Shown here: in pieces, positions 1 to 11,912 of the stretch
How positions within the stretch are numbered: position 1 is the stretch's first letter
How the letters are laid out: each line of letters starts with the position of its first letter
Origin: Piper betle
Taxonomy: Eukaryota > Streptophyta > Magnoliopsida > Piperales > Piperaceae
DNA: 64,000 nucleotides
NCBI GenBank assembly: GCA_033002965.1
Contig: JAURVB010014410.1
Span: forward strand, 1-64,000
Direction: 5' to 3'
Program-made: the position numbers and the translations under genes
Notes under the pieces: model-generated
The model's database searches: none
Told to the model about the DNA's origin: nothing
The model's input: only the letters and a program-made list of their open reading frames with translations

Positions 1-2122
1 AATCTTCCTCATAGAACACTCATAAGGGTACATCTAGGAGCCATCGACCTAGACCGATAGCGTCCCCTTTCTATCTCATTCTCATACATGGCCATTTAAA
101 CTATCCTTCTGCGTGAGAAAATCATTCTCATCTCTTTCAACCCTCTAGACCTTCCATATTAATCCTGGCCCTGAGCACAAGAGTCGAGTATTCTCAAGCA
201 TGCGCCTTAAGTACCCTTTGAAACCACAAGTCTAGACATGCGCTGCGTAGCAGTATCCATAAACCTCCACACTTCTCCAAGTTTGAAGAACTCAAAGGTG
301 GAGTTCTCAGGATTCCTCAAGAATGGAGTGGGTACTCCCCAGTTCCAGAGCCCATTTCGACCAACACACGCCCTATCTCAAGACGTGGCCATCAATTACC
401 CCCCATTCATCCACTCATTGAAATCGCGAAAACTATATATATACATAGGCATGGGTAGGGTTTTATAATATAAGCCCGAAGGCATCTTGATCCGGATCTA
501 AGTTCGAAAACAAACTCGAGGGATCTCATCCTCAAGGGTTGTTAATCCAAAATTTCACATACGACTAAATGGCCCGTGTAAAATGTGATACAATAATCCA
601 CTACTCGACATGTCCGCTTACCTGTTTAAAACAAAATGAGATGGAGTAAAGAGATCAAACCAGAAGCAAGTCCTAAATGGACCTGGTAGAAGCTTTAGAC
701 GTGTCAACATGCTTAGGTGGCAGGCTTTTAATCCATACCTATATAACAAAACTAAATACTAATGCCCGCTCATGATGCATTCACACATCCTATAGCATAC
801 TCACATCAATTATGCATCAATCAATACACATCAATAACAATTAGTATAAGTTTCCTTACTCTACATTGCATTGGATTACGGTACTTATTCAATCTACTTA
901 ATTAATTCCTTAGCATTTGTTTTAATATCACACAATCACACATTCATATTCTAATACATCAATCACTCAACCCTAGCATGTTGTGCTAATAATTATTACT
1001 TTTAAATAATTAAATTAAAATAAATTATACATCACTCATCCTCAATGATCAGCAATGGCAAGGGTTCATTGTGCGGTTCGAGGCTTGAATTCGGCAACCT
1101 TCAATGTCTGAAGTTTGATCGGGTTTGACCGGATGGATTCGGCAGAAAATTAGGTGATTTTCAATGAATCTCGGCAAATACGATTTTCAGGTGGTTCTGG
1201 CGGCTTTTCAATGATCTTTCGGCAACTTTTCTAGCGGGGCAACCGGGGGTGAGGGTTTGCACCGGCTCGATGAGCTCGACCCGATGATGGTGATGGTGAG
1301 GGCGACTGCGGCAGCGGCGTTTAGTTCGGCTGGGACGGTTAGTTGCTACGATCGAGCCCACTGCTAGCCTTGGTGATGGCGCTAGGGTGAGGCGAAATGT
1401 TTTCGGTGGCGAGGCGGTGGCATCGACTGTACGGCGGTGGCGGCGCGGTACAGATGGCGGTGGAATTGCATCGGGAGTAGTGGTGGCCGGGAAGGGCGTC
1501 GTGGCATTGTTGCGGCCAAGGTGTCTAGGGGCGGCACGAGGGGGTAGGGTGGCGTCGTTCGGCGGCACGGCGGTGGCGGCGTGGGCGATGAGCACAGGAG
1601 GCAACAACGGCGATAGTCGAGGGTTTAGGGAAGGGAAGAAAAGATGTCGAGGGTGGTCTCGATGGCAAACTAATAAATAAAACTTGACTATACTTTGACT
1701 GAGTTAAAAATAATAACTAACTCGTAATAAATCCTAAACAAATATAAAAAAATTGAAAAAATCTCATAAAATAAAACAAATGGCACAATATCCAAATGAC
1801 ATATTTTATAACTAATAACTCACTTAAACTCTTATATAACGCATCCTAATGCGTTATTCGGTGTAGAAATAATTTTACAATCAAACACAATTAAAATAAA
1901 TGCGTGCAAACTTTCATATATTCTAATAACTCATTTTTCAACATCTTTTTGACGTTATATTATATATTCAGGTATACTTAAACTCTCATCGCTTATAAAT
2001 CACACCTAATCTCAATTCAGTACGCGGTTTATAAATTTGACTCAACTCGAACTAATAGTCAAATCGACTAGTTTGTTAGCGTAAAACTTTGACTCGAGTC
2101 ATGGGTTTTATACTTACAATCT
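1..2122 (-). mobile_element. Antisense LTR of a long-LTR Ty3/gypsy-type family, cut by the window edge
   Basis: Read on the minus strand, this stretch follows the long LTR at 7474-10463 from its 5' end to its middle. The right end (about 2030-2122) matches the LTR start (TGTAA, AAACCCA, then GAGTTGAGTC). The block near 1040-1680 corresponds to the CGCCGG-rich U3, 740-840 matches the GCGGGCGTTAGTAT block, and 475-560 matches the repeated GAGGATGAGATCCCTCGAG block next to the LTR TATA box. Positions 1-130 also match 63865-63995 near the other window edge. The copy is diverged and runs off the left end, so solo LTR and full element cannot be told apart. Open frames at 1161-1680 are GC-rich LTR sequence, not genes. 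Confidence 0.6.
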
Positions 2123-3551
2123 TAATAATTTGGTTTTCTTAAAATCGAACGTACAAAACCAAAAATTATTTGGTTCAGTTTAATTTTGCGAAAAAATTAG
2201 GTTCTGGTTTGGTATAAAATTTGGCCTTTGAATATCATTTGAAAATTCAGACCCCAAACCAACCAATTGCTCCCCCTGACTGTGCTAAACAGCCTTTCGT
2301 ACATTAGCCATTCATCTTTTTTGTTGTCCGTTTATCTCCGTGATCATGTTATCACCTCAATGTCAGGATGAAGGTGGAAATAATTATGATCAGACCGCTT
2401 GGTTCCTGTGAGTCCATCATTCCTGATAGCTAACAGTGGTAAGCTTTTCCAGAGCATATTATCTTCTCTCAACTTTGGTCTTCCTCTGTATCAATTTTCA
2501 TGGTTCAATCATAGTACTACATCTAATATTTACAAAGGTGATAGATTCCCTCCTACCTTTTCATTCACATGTTCTTGGCTTTCTAGTCTGTGCTCATCTG
2601 AGTTGGGTCGATTTGGAATCAAACAAAAAATCAAAAAACTGAGCAGGAAGTGGGAAAAGATTTGTCAAGACACTATAGCATGCAATTTTGAGTCCATTTG
2701 TGGCTTGTATTATGTATACTATTATTATTACCGCAGTCCCAGTAGACCAGACATCCAAATTTTCCCCACTTCTCTTGTTACTTGTGATTGAATCAAAGAG
2801 GGTGTCATAGTATAAGGGGAAAATGTTTGTTGATCACCTACAGACCACTTCAATAAATCAGTTAAATGCATTGTTGGGAAAATTAGCAAGCAAAAAAAAT
2901 AAAGGACAATAAATTGATGAAGTAAACTCTGGAATGGTGATGAATGAGCCATTATTGCATCCTGGAGAACAAGTGAATTACAAAACCAAGAATCTGGAAT
3001 TTGTGAGAGGGTCCTCTGCTCTTCTTTTCTTGTCTCGCCATTTCAGTCAAGAGCCATGGCAATGCTTTCAACAAGTATCGTACAAAAAATGGTACGAGCA
3101 TATCTTCCCTCACATATGCTGCTATCTGATACACTATATACTTTTTACCAGAACCAACAATTTTAGTTCATATTAAGTCAGCAACTATCTCAATTATCTA
3201 TTCTAGATTGAAAAAAAACCATCTTTTTTAGCCACTAGCTTCTACAAGACAAAAACAAAGCTGCCACTTTTTTTTAACCTTTGGTCCACTTTTAGTACAA
3301 AAAAATGACAACACCATCATTCACTACACACACCCTTTGGCCTTTACATTACAAAAGATAAAGCAAGAGATTAATGAAAAAACACCCCTCTAAGACTAAT
3401 TAGTCACTACAAACAACCACATAGTCCCGCCCTTAGCATCTTACTGGGCCTACTTCTAATTGGGCCTATTTCTTAATGGGCTCGCTCCAACTGGTCCGAG
3501 CACCTGATCGGAGACGACGCCGGTGACTGTCGTTGGCCGTCGCCGGCGGCG
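2123..3551. other. Intergenic DNA downstream of the HIPP gene
   Basis: No recognisable gene. About 2125-2270 is rich in GGTTTGGTT/AACCAAACC-type sequence like that at 20060-20580, probably a small transposon relic. Two open frames at 2399-2791 and 2934-3176 have no family features that I recognise. The 3' UTR of the minus-strand HIPP gene should lie in the last few hundred bases. Confidence 0.4.
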
Positions 3552-4744
3552 TCACATGAGGAAGCACGAGTTGGGATTTTCGTCGCTGGACATGTGGTGC
3601 GTATCACAGCCGGAGGAGCTCGCCAGCGGGGGGGCGGCGTAGGCATAGAAGTGAGGCGGGGCCGGCGGCACGTAGTTGACGGCGTAGCTCCAGGTGGGAT
3701 GGGCGGCGTGGTAGCTCATGGCGTAGATCGGCGGCTGGTGGGCCGTCGGCGGATGCCCCGGATAGTAGCAGCCCCCGCCCTCGCCGGCGGGCGCGTCGCC
3801 GCCGACCTTACCACCCTCGGAAGCTTCGCCCGGCTCGGAAGATTGACCCTTCTGCCCTTTCTTCTTCTTCTTCTTACCGGACTCGCCGCCTTCCACTCCG
3901 CCGTCGCCGTCTCCTGAATCTTTACCGTCGGACTCGCCGGACGGTGCGACCCGGGTCGTCGAATCCGGCTTCGTAGTGTCGCCGCCTGAGTCGGGATCCG
4001 ATTTGGGGCCGTCGCCATTTTTGGCGGGAACGGATTTTCCGACGGCCTTGTCCTTCTGAGTCGACTCGGCAATGGACTCGCCGTCGAGCTTGGGTTTGGC
4101 GTCGGCGGCCTTCTTCGCCGGAGGCTTCTTGGTCTTGGGTTGCTGCTCTAGTTTGTTAATGTTGTCCTTTTTGGCGTCCTTCTTCTCCGGCCGGGAGAGC
4201 TGGGCGTGCTTGCCGGACTTGAGCAGCCTTTTGATGATGACTTCGGCGTCTACGTTGCCGGTAACCGTCACCTTGTTTTGCAGCGCATCCACCTCAACCT
4301 TATACACATCTTGACATGAAATGATATATAACCCAGAACAAACAGCAAACGAGAGATTAGATTTTCTTACTACTTCAAATTCACAATATGTATAAAATCT
4401 ACATGATCACTATATATGCATAATACTAGAATCGAAGAAATGGCAAAGTTGGAGTTTGATAATGTATGCATGGCCACTACCTTCCATGCTCGTGAGGATT
4501 TTCTTCACCTTCTTCTTGCAGCCTTCACAGTGAATGGATACCTTGAGCACCCATGTCTGCATCACAACATGAATTATGCAGCCATCAAACCAATTATACG
4601 TTACAATAACAAGACATGTATGAATGAATATCATTGGGGGAAAGGAGAACATGATCACAAAAGTGCATGCTACAAGCTGGTAGTAGTGAATAAAACCTTG
4701 TATTGGAGAGGAAGCAGTGGTTGGACTTCACTAGCGTCGGCCAT
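3552..4744 (-). CDS. Heavy-metal-associated isoprenylated plant protein (HIPP)
   Basis: Three coding exons on the minus strand: 4697-4744, 4481-4556 and 3552-4309, with GT-AG introns in phases 0 and 1. They give about 293 residues. The protein opens MADASEVQPLLPLQYK and enters a heavy-metal-associated domain at about residues 17-80, with the metal-binding pair Cys26-x-x-Cys29 in the motif HCEGCKKKVKK. A long hydrophilic region rich in Lys, Gly, Ser and Pro follows (a KKKKKKG stretch about mid-protein), then a Tyr/Pro/His-rich tail. It ends in Cys-Phe-Leu-Met, a CaaX box whose final Met favours farnesylation. HIPPs are plant metallochaperone-like proteins linked to metal homeostasis and stress and can be membrane-tethered through the lipid. 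The start was chosen because it gives a short in-frame exon 1 with a good donor. The frame is intact. The family assignment is firm; the subfamily and the metal are unknown. Confidence 0.93.
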
Positions 4745-7057
4745 GAGAGGGAGGATGGGATGCAAGGGAAGGGAGGAAAATCGATCGATCGGAGAAAGGA
4801 AGAAGGAAGGAGGGCATTAAAAGCAGAGCTACAAAGGGGTTGGGAGTCTGACGGGGTACGCACCTGTCAAAAGTACTACTACTACATATACCATTATCTT
4901 TCTCCCATGCCCAAATGCCCCTCCCTCTATCTCACTCTTTTTTATAAACATTTCTCTCTATCTGACTTAGTAAACAAATAATTTTGATTTTAGTTTTTAT
5001 GACAATTTTTTAGAAAATAATTGAATCAGGGAAATAGAAATAGAATGATAAATTTGTACAAGGAGTTTATAAATGAATTGAAACATTTATTAAAATAGTG
5101 AACTTTTTTTACAGTTTTTTAAAGATATAGAGGGGATGCCTTGATTTTATTGACTATATTAAAATAAAATGGAACATCAATTTTAAAAAAACTTACATAT
5201 TTTCCAAAGAATGACTCCCTTCAACATCGCTGCTACGAGGACCGCCAATTTTGGTAGATTCACAGTAACAAGCACTCCTGGAAGGAGGCCTTCTATTTTA
5301 AACTATGTATTTTTATTCATTCATACTAATTGTATCTCTAGTTAATTACCTTTGATGGTAAAAGTTATGTTTAAATAATGACAAATTGGATAGATTATAT
5401 GGTGAGATTTGAGCTTGATTATCAAGTTCTTTATATAATTTTATTTCTGAAATTTTCCTATTTTATTTGAAAATCAATCCCAATGCTGGTAAATTAGTAT
5501 TTATAAGAGTATTTTTTGCATGATTACAAATAACTTTTCATGGTTATAAGTTTTGTGTGGAGAAATCTAAATGTATATATGGGCATGGAGTCAACAAGAT
5601 TTATGGTTATAGTTAAATTTAAAATTAGTCCTCAACTCAAACTCGATTCTTTGGATCTTATAGAGTGAAGTACATTTAGAGTCAACTTCACAATTAATGA
5701 ATCCTTTTTTTACTTCCACCAATAAAAATTCTTATATGTAAAATTATATTAACTATTTATTATACTCACTATATATAGCTTTTGGTTTTTTACTGTGAAT
5801 TAAATGAAGTCAATTTTGGAGTCTAATACACGATATCATAATTTGTAGAATTTGATTTGGAAAGCAATATTTGAGTTAGTTTGGGACTTGTTAAAGTCAA
5901 AATAAAATTTTAAAATTATTGTTTAATCAAGTAGTCAAGGAATCAAGTGCTCAATAATTTTTGTGGGGTTAAATTTCAATTAATACAAATATAGTTATAT
6001 TTTTTAAAAAAAGTAACCATAGAATTGGATTCAGCTGTTAGTAGCAATATATCATAACTTGGTTTGTAAGTAAAAAAAAAGAACCTGCAAATAAAAGGTT
6101 ATAATGTCTTTCCCTAAGTTAAAAGTTTGTATATTATATATGGTGCTAAAAGAGGATTTTTTATTAGTCATACTGGTGCTCACTTCACGGACCAAGTTAG
6201 AGGTCAATTGAAAGTTAAGAATTGTAGAAATCAAACCCCAAACAATGAGATTATAGTGTTAAAGGAACGCTTCAATTGTGAGATTTTAATTTCTATTCAC
6301 ATATATATGAACATCTACATACTGGGAGAGAATTTGTTGTAGCACTTACTATAGCAAAAACCTTTGTAGCAAATTTTATGACTGGTTACAATCTTCATCA
6401 TTAGTGGAGATTGAAAAAATTAACCATAACAATCAATTATACTTCCTTGTCTTGTAGAAGTCGGAACCAATAAAAAATTTACTACAGGGTTTTCCTGTAG
6501 CACCCCTTGTACCAAGTCCTACACCAAAACCCCTCCCCTATATACTATATGCAAATATGGACAATGATTCTTTACTTGCGAAAGAGTTGATGAAAAGGAA
6601 ACTACAAGTAGTATAATATGTGAACAAAACATTATAAGTTGTATGAAAGAGTATCATGATATATAAAGACAAGGATAGAACTAGTTGCAAGCTATAACTC
6701 CTTATTAATAATGTTTTCAATATGTTAAATACACTTACACTATATATGTGTATCAACCGGACTAGAAGTTGCTCATGAGATGGCCCCCATGAACCTGAAA
6801 GAAAAAGCTTGTATCAACGTATGCATGCATTCTTATCTTATCGCTAGCTGCTACGTCCAGTTATATTTTATCTGCGTGCAAAAGGTGCTAATGCACCAAA
6901 TGATAGAAGATATGTTGATAGACATGATCCAATCAATTTGTGATGATAAGATTGACGAATACCTTAATATACAAAATTATGAGCTCTATGATTAAGCAAA
7001 AACATAACTTGTATTAATTATATTTTCATAGCTGAATATATATATATATGAGTAATT
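4745..7057. other. AT-rich intergenic DNA upstream of HIPP
   Basis: Contains the 5' region of the minus-strand HIPP gene, including a purine-rich leader at 4750-4830 and a possible minus-strand TATA element near 4938-4946. Beyond that I see only AT-rich sequence without a recognisable gene. The small open frames (6052-6342, 6538-6995) have no family features. Confidence 0.4.
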
Positions 7058-7099
7058 CTACTATGTGTTGCAATGTTTTGCGGTGCATAGGCAACGTTT

Positions 7100-7141
7100 G
7101 GATTATGGGTCGTTAGATCAAAATCCAACGGCCTACAATCC
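7100..7141. repeat. Inner subterminal palindrome of foldback element 1, left end
   Basis: Dyad with core GTTAGAT-CAAA-ATCCAAC and outer arms GGATTATGGGTC and GGCCTACAATCC. Most mismatches would be G-T wobble pairs. The outer dyad of the same end lies at 7061-7090, with arms CTATGTGTTG and CGGTGCATAG. Confidence 0.6.
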
Positions 7142-7473
7142 ACCCTGTATTTCCACCCTACTTCACTTTTTTTTTTTTTGCCTTCCGCCCTCCCCACCGC
7201 TGGTTTCCGCTGCCGCCCCCGACCCCGCCTACAGCCGCCGTCCCCGGTCATCACCCCTCCCGAGTGCCACCCTCCCCCTACCATTTCCGCTCCCCCCCTC
7301 CCCCACCGGATTCCACCCCCCTAGACATGCGTTGCCCCCCTGCCATCACCCCACTGGGCATTGCCGTCCCCTACCATTTTTACCCCCCACGGTTCCCTTC
7401 ACCCCCACCCCCCCTCTTGGCGTGGGCGTCACTGTCCCCCTGTGCGTCGTTGCCGTCCCCCGGCCATCAACCC

Positions 7474-10463
7474 TGTAAAACCCACGATTCGAGTTAGGGT
7501 TTTATATTCAGAACCGGTCGGGTCGACCGTTATTTTTCGAGTTGAGTCAGTTTCAGGACACGTGTACCGAGCCGACGCCGGTCGCGTGTATGAGCTATGA
7601 GGGTCATGCGTACCCAAGTATATGATGATAACGTCATGAACACAGCAGAACAGAATGAGTTATCAGAATATATGAGAGTATGCCAGTGATTTTTTTTATT
7701 TTTATATATAGTGGATCGTAGAATTAGTTTTAGGTCGTTCACCGCGTTAGGACGCGTTACGGGCATTTTGGGTGGGTTGATAGTTCTAGAGCATGTCATT
7801 ATGATTTTTCTTTGTGTTGTTTGATTTTATAGGATTTTTCCCATATTTTTTTAGAATTTTTCTTACGACTTAAATATTATTTTGACTCGAGTCGGAGACG
7901 AGTCAAGTAATATTTACGATTTTGCCACCGAGTTATTTTCTCACCCTCCCCGACGTTTCTTCCTTCTTCCCCATCCAAAACCCCTACCCGACGCCGCCGG
8001 TGTGCAGCGCCGCCGCCGCGGCTGTGGACGCCACCTTGCCGCCGATCAGCGCCGCCTAGCCTCGCCGACGGCGTCGCCGTGCCACCCCGACCAGGCCCGG
8101 CCACCATCGGGCCGCCATGACGCGGGAAACGCCGCACCTTTGTGCCGCGCTTCCATCGCCGCTCGCGCCGCCGGCGACCGTCGCCGCCGCGATCAACTAG
8201 TCGCCTCAGCACGTCTTCGACCCCCTAGCGACCTTTCCCGACCGGAACGGAGGCCGTCGCCGCCGTGGCCGGCCGGATCTAGCCACCCATCGCGCCGCCG
8301 CTCTGTTTTACCCATTTTCCGGCGAGCTACCACCTCCGTTGGCCGCGTCGACCTCGTAGATGAGTCGGGCTCGCCGAGCCGGTTCCGAGGGTACCCAACA
8401 CGACCCCTTTCCGATCAGTAGACGCTGCCGGCGATTGTCGCCGGAAAACCACCGGAAGTCGCCGGAAAACCGCCAGTAGCTGCCGGAAAACCGCCGGAAA
8501 ATCGGAATTTCTGGAATTCGCCGGAATTCACCGGATCTTCCGCGGGGCTCACCCAGTGGAGCCCGATCGAGCTTCGGACGCCGATGAGCGCCGAATTTGA
8601 GCTCCGAGACGCGCGACGGAACCCTAGCCGTCGCCGATTGTCGACGACGTGAGGTATAATTACCTCCGATTTGATTATTTAAAATTGATGATTGTTAGCA
8701 TAGCATGCTAGCATGGACTGATTAATTATCATGATGAATGTCTAGATTACTGAATGAAGTAATGATTGTATGATTTGAGGAATTGTAATTGAATAGTAAG
8801 TGAGCTAATGAGATAGAATGAGTATGGAGCATGATAAGTGATCATGAGATAACTTAGAAAAACACAATAAAATTGGTATGAATAGGATGAGTTAGGATTA
8901 TTTACTTTTATGATTATTTGATTGGTTATTGTTGATGGATGATTGATTGTGTTGTGTGTGATGTTATTGAGTTTGATGCATCATTTAGTTAGCGGGCGTT
9001 AGTATTTAGTTTTGATGTGTAGGTACGAAGTAGGAGCTCGCCGCCTAGGCGCGATGACACGCTTGGAGCTTCTACCAGGTCCGTTTAGGACTCGTCTCTG
9101 TTTTACGCTCTTCCATTGTATGTTTATTTTATTATTTGCAGGGCGGGTTAAGTGGCGTTTTATTGGATCCCACTTAACTCGGGCCATTTAATCGAATATT
9201 TCCGGATTAATAACCCCTCGAGGATGAGATCCCTCGAGGATGATTTCGAAAACAAGATCCACCACAAGTTGCCTTCGGGCCTATTATATGAATCCCTTCC
9301 CAGGCCTATATATATAGTTTTATCGAGTTTTCAGTGAGACGAGAGATGGAGAAACCGACTGCACGTACCATGCAGAGGATGCCGTGACAGTCAAAGCGGG
9401 CTCTGGATTAGTGCCAGCGGACTGTTCCATTCCCGAGGGATCCTGACAACTCCGCGTTTGAGTTCCTCACACCCGGAGAACGTGGAGGTTTACGGGTACT
9501 GTTTAGTACAGCGCATGTCCGGACTTGTGGTTCAAAGGGTACTAAAGGCGACTGCCTGAGAGTACTCGGCCTTCGTGCTCAAGGCCAGGAGAGATATGGA
9601 GGTTCGGAGAGGGCTTAGGATAAAGTTTCATGAGAAGTACTGAAAAGAAGTGCTGAGAGTAGCACAGTACCAGCAGCAGAGCAGTAAGTTCGGGATGCTA
9701 CCGGGTCTGCAGCCCAGTGGCTCCTCAGTAGTGCCCTTCAGAGTGTTCTCGAGGAAGTATGATGGTTTTCTTTCATATGAGAGTTTGCTCTCATAGCCAG
9801 TTTGTTATAGTTATTTTATTTTCCGGACCAGTAACGCTTGTTACTGACGTTTTTCTTATATATATGTAGGTGATAAGCACGAGATGGATGAGCCAGCTTG
9901 GACGGAGGAGCAATGAGGTCTTCTGCACACACATGTTAGGTGATTGAATGTTTAATGTTGTTTATTATGATATTATTTTATGAACATGCTATGATGTAAA
10001 TGTTTGAGGCATGATGATATGATATGAAATGAAATGATCAAGACAGATAGCGACATGCAAAAGTGACAGATGCGTAGAGGTTGAAACCCAAGCTTTAGAA
10101 TGAGTGTATAGTAGATTAGATTCTGTGTGAATGAAATTGTTTGATATATGGTTATATATATTTTTATATGTATATTTGACAGGGTGGCCCCTAATTGCAT
10201 TTTTAGGGGAAATTCTGTCCGTTTTATTTCATAATTTTTATTAATTTTGATCGTAATTGTGTTGGTGTGAACTTTGATTTGCATGTCATTCATGTAGTAC
10301 CATGTTAGGGTTTTGTGCATTTATCCATGCATGATGAGTCGTATCTTCATCTTAAGACGCCGAGATTGGATCCGCATGAGTTAGGTTCGGGTTAGCCGAC
10401 CTAACCGGGGCCTGTAACATGCCGGTTCGGTTCACGAGCGTGAACCGGATTTGGGGTGTTACA
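7474..10463 (+). repeat. Left LTR, 2990 bp
   Basis: Bounded by TGTAAAAC and GTGTTACA, directly before a primer site. The first 190 bases are nearly identical to those at 14194. The U3 part contains a CGCCGG-rich block (7930-8660) that yields spurious arginine/proline open frames. The TATA box at 9307 puts the R/U5 part at roughly 9340-10463. Confidence 0.85.
9307..9316 (+). promoter_or_regulatory. Probable LTR TATA box
   Basis: TATATATATA follows CAGGCC and precedes a GC-richer leader starting near 9340. The antisense LTR at the left edge has a similar TATATATATA at the matching place (about 434-443). The truncated right LTR lacks this region, so it cannot promote. Confidence 0.5.
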
Positions 10464-10467
10464 AGAT

Positions 10468-10479
10468 TGGTATCAGAGC
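10468..10479 (+). other. Primer binding site for initiator tRNA-Met
   Basis: TGGTATCAGAGC starts four bases after the left LTR ends. This is the standard plant retrotransposon primer site, complementary to the 3' end of initiator methionine tRNA. Confidence 0.9.
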
Positions 10480-11640
10480 CACTCTCGGCCGATTAAGATG
10501 TAAGATACTTTTATAGGTGATGTGTGTGCAAAGACTGCTCCAAGTCCAGCTGGCAGGTATGTTTCTGTATATTTTCTTTACATGCAGATTTTTCTTCATA
10601 AGTTGTGTGGATAACAGTGTATTCAGGACCTTGATTAGAAGTATATGGCATTGACCTTAGTTGAGCTGACATACCATTTATGGATTGTTATGATGATATC
10701 AGATTGCTTGCCCAGTTAGATGTGAGCAGGGGATGTAGTAGTACTAACAGAGGTAGAATGGGTATAAGATCCTATTTTATACCAGATCCAGATGTCAACA
10801 GGTGCTAGATTCTAAGAATTTGACAAGAATGTTATGATGGGCTTAGAGACCCACCGATTTTGTTTATTGCAAAGAGTTTTGGATGAGTTAGGGTGTCCAC
10901 ATTTTCGGTCAGCTGAGGCTGAATTGGATAGTTGACCAGGTATCCAGTATTTTTCATGTCACCACATTAATCCTGTTCCATTGTACGTGGTGTACATAGT
11001 GGGAAGGAACTTGAAGTATAGAGATATCAGTAAGTTAGTGGCACGTGAGATGGACCACCGAGTGCCTTAGACAAATCCCTAAGGATGAAGGCTGTGACTA
11101 AGCCAATGGAACCACTGAAGTACTTGGAGCTTAGATGAGAGTTTGGGCAGAAGACTCGAGATGGACCACTTCTAGAAGATAGTAATGAATGAGGATGAGT
11201 AGCGTAGTGGATCGATAGTTCGATTAGCACTTCATCACCTCCTCCTCTTCCATTAGTTTATAACCTACAGGCAACAGTTTTGGCTTCACTTTGCCAGACA
11301 GAGGTCTCGATATGATGAGGAAAAGATCAGGATTACTATTGCCTATGAGATCAGATATCTGACAGAATTCCACTAGAGACAAGGTACCAGACCGGTGATT
11401 GCCATTTGAGGGCCAACCAACACTGATGAACGCAGTTATTTCAGATTTCAGGAGATTAGAGTGGGTTCAGCATAGGTTTACCATCATAGGTGTCAGCACC
11501 ATGATGCAACCCTCCGGATCAGACACGCATGACTAGATAACCTAAGTCGAGTTGTTAACAGCCAAGATTTGTCGGAGACAGTAGAGTGGATTTACGATGT
11601 ATACGATCAGGATCAGATTTTTAGTATTTAGGTAGAATCA

Positions 11641-11912
11641 GCGCCGACAGAGTTACACAACCGCCGATCGAGTGCACAACCACCGACCGAGTGTGCAACC
11701 ACCGACCGAGTTGCACAACCACCGACCGAATTGCACGACCGCCGACCGAGTTGCACGACCGCCGACCGAGTTGCACGACCGCCGACCGAGTTGCACGACC
11801 GCCGACCGAGTCACACAACCATCGCCGAGGTGCACAACCGCCGTCCGAGATGCACTACCACCGACCGAAGACGCACTACCGCCGTCCGTGTATTGCTCAT
11901 CCGCCGACCGAG
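11641..11912 (+). repeat. Tandem array of about thirteen 20-bp units inside the retroelement
   Basis: The unit is close to TTGCACGACCGCCGACCGAG. The central copies (about 11711-11811) are almost identical and the flanks are degenerate. Because 20 is not a multiple of three, three units make a 60-bp, 20-residue period, and open frames appear on both strands at once. I treat those frames as by-products of the repeat. Confidence 0.9.

Noticed and set aside
1161..1680. Overlapping open frames on both strands, Pro/Arg/Ala-rich
   Set aside because: They lie in the GC-rich U3 part of an antisense LTR, and similar frames occur at 7882-8421 and 14601-15307 in the same LTR region. Composition explains them.
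2399..3176. Open frames of 130 and 80 residues
   Set aside because: AT-rich, no domain, no plausible splice partners, and antisense frames of similar length.
7065..7478. Proline-rich frame of 137 residues
   Set aside because: It begins inside the inverted end of foldback element 1 and runs through its C-rich arm. The inverse strand of the right arm gives mirror frames.
11641..11912. CRISPR-like array
   Set aside because: The 20-bp units are contiguous without unique spacers, and this is a plant genome. It is a simple tandem repeat.
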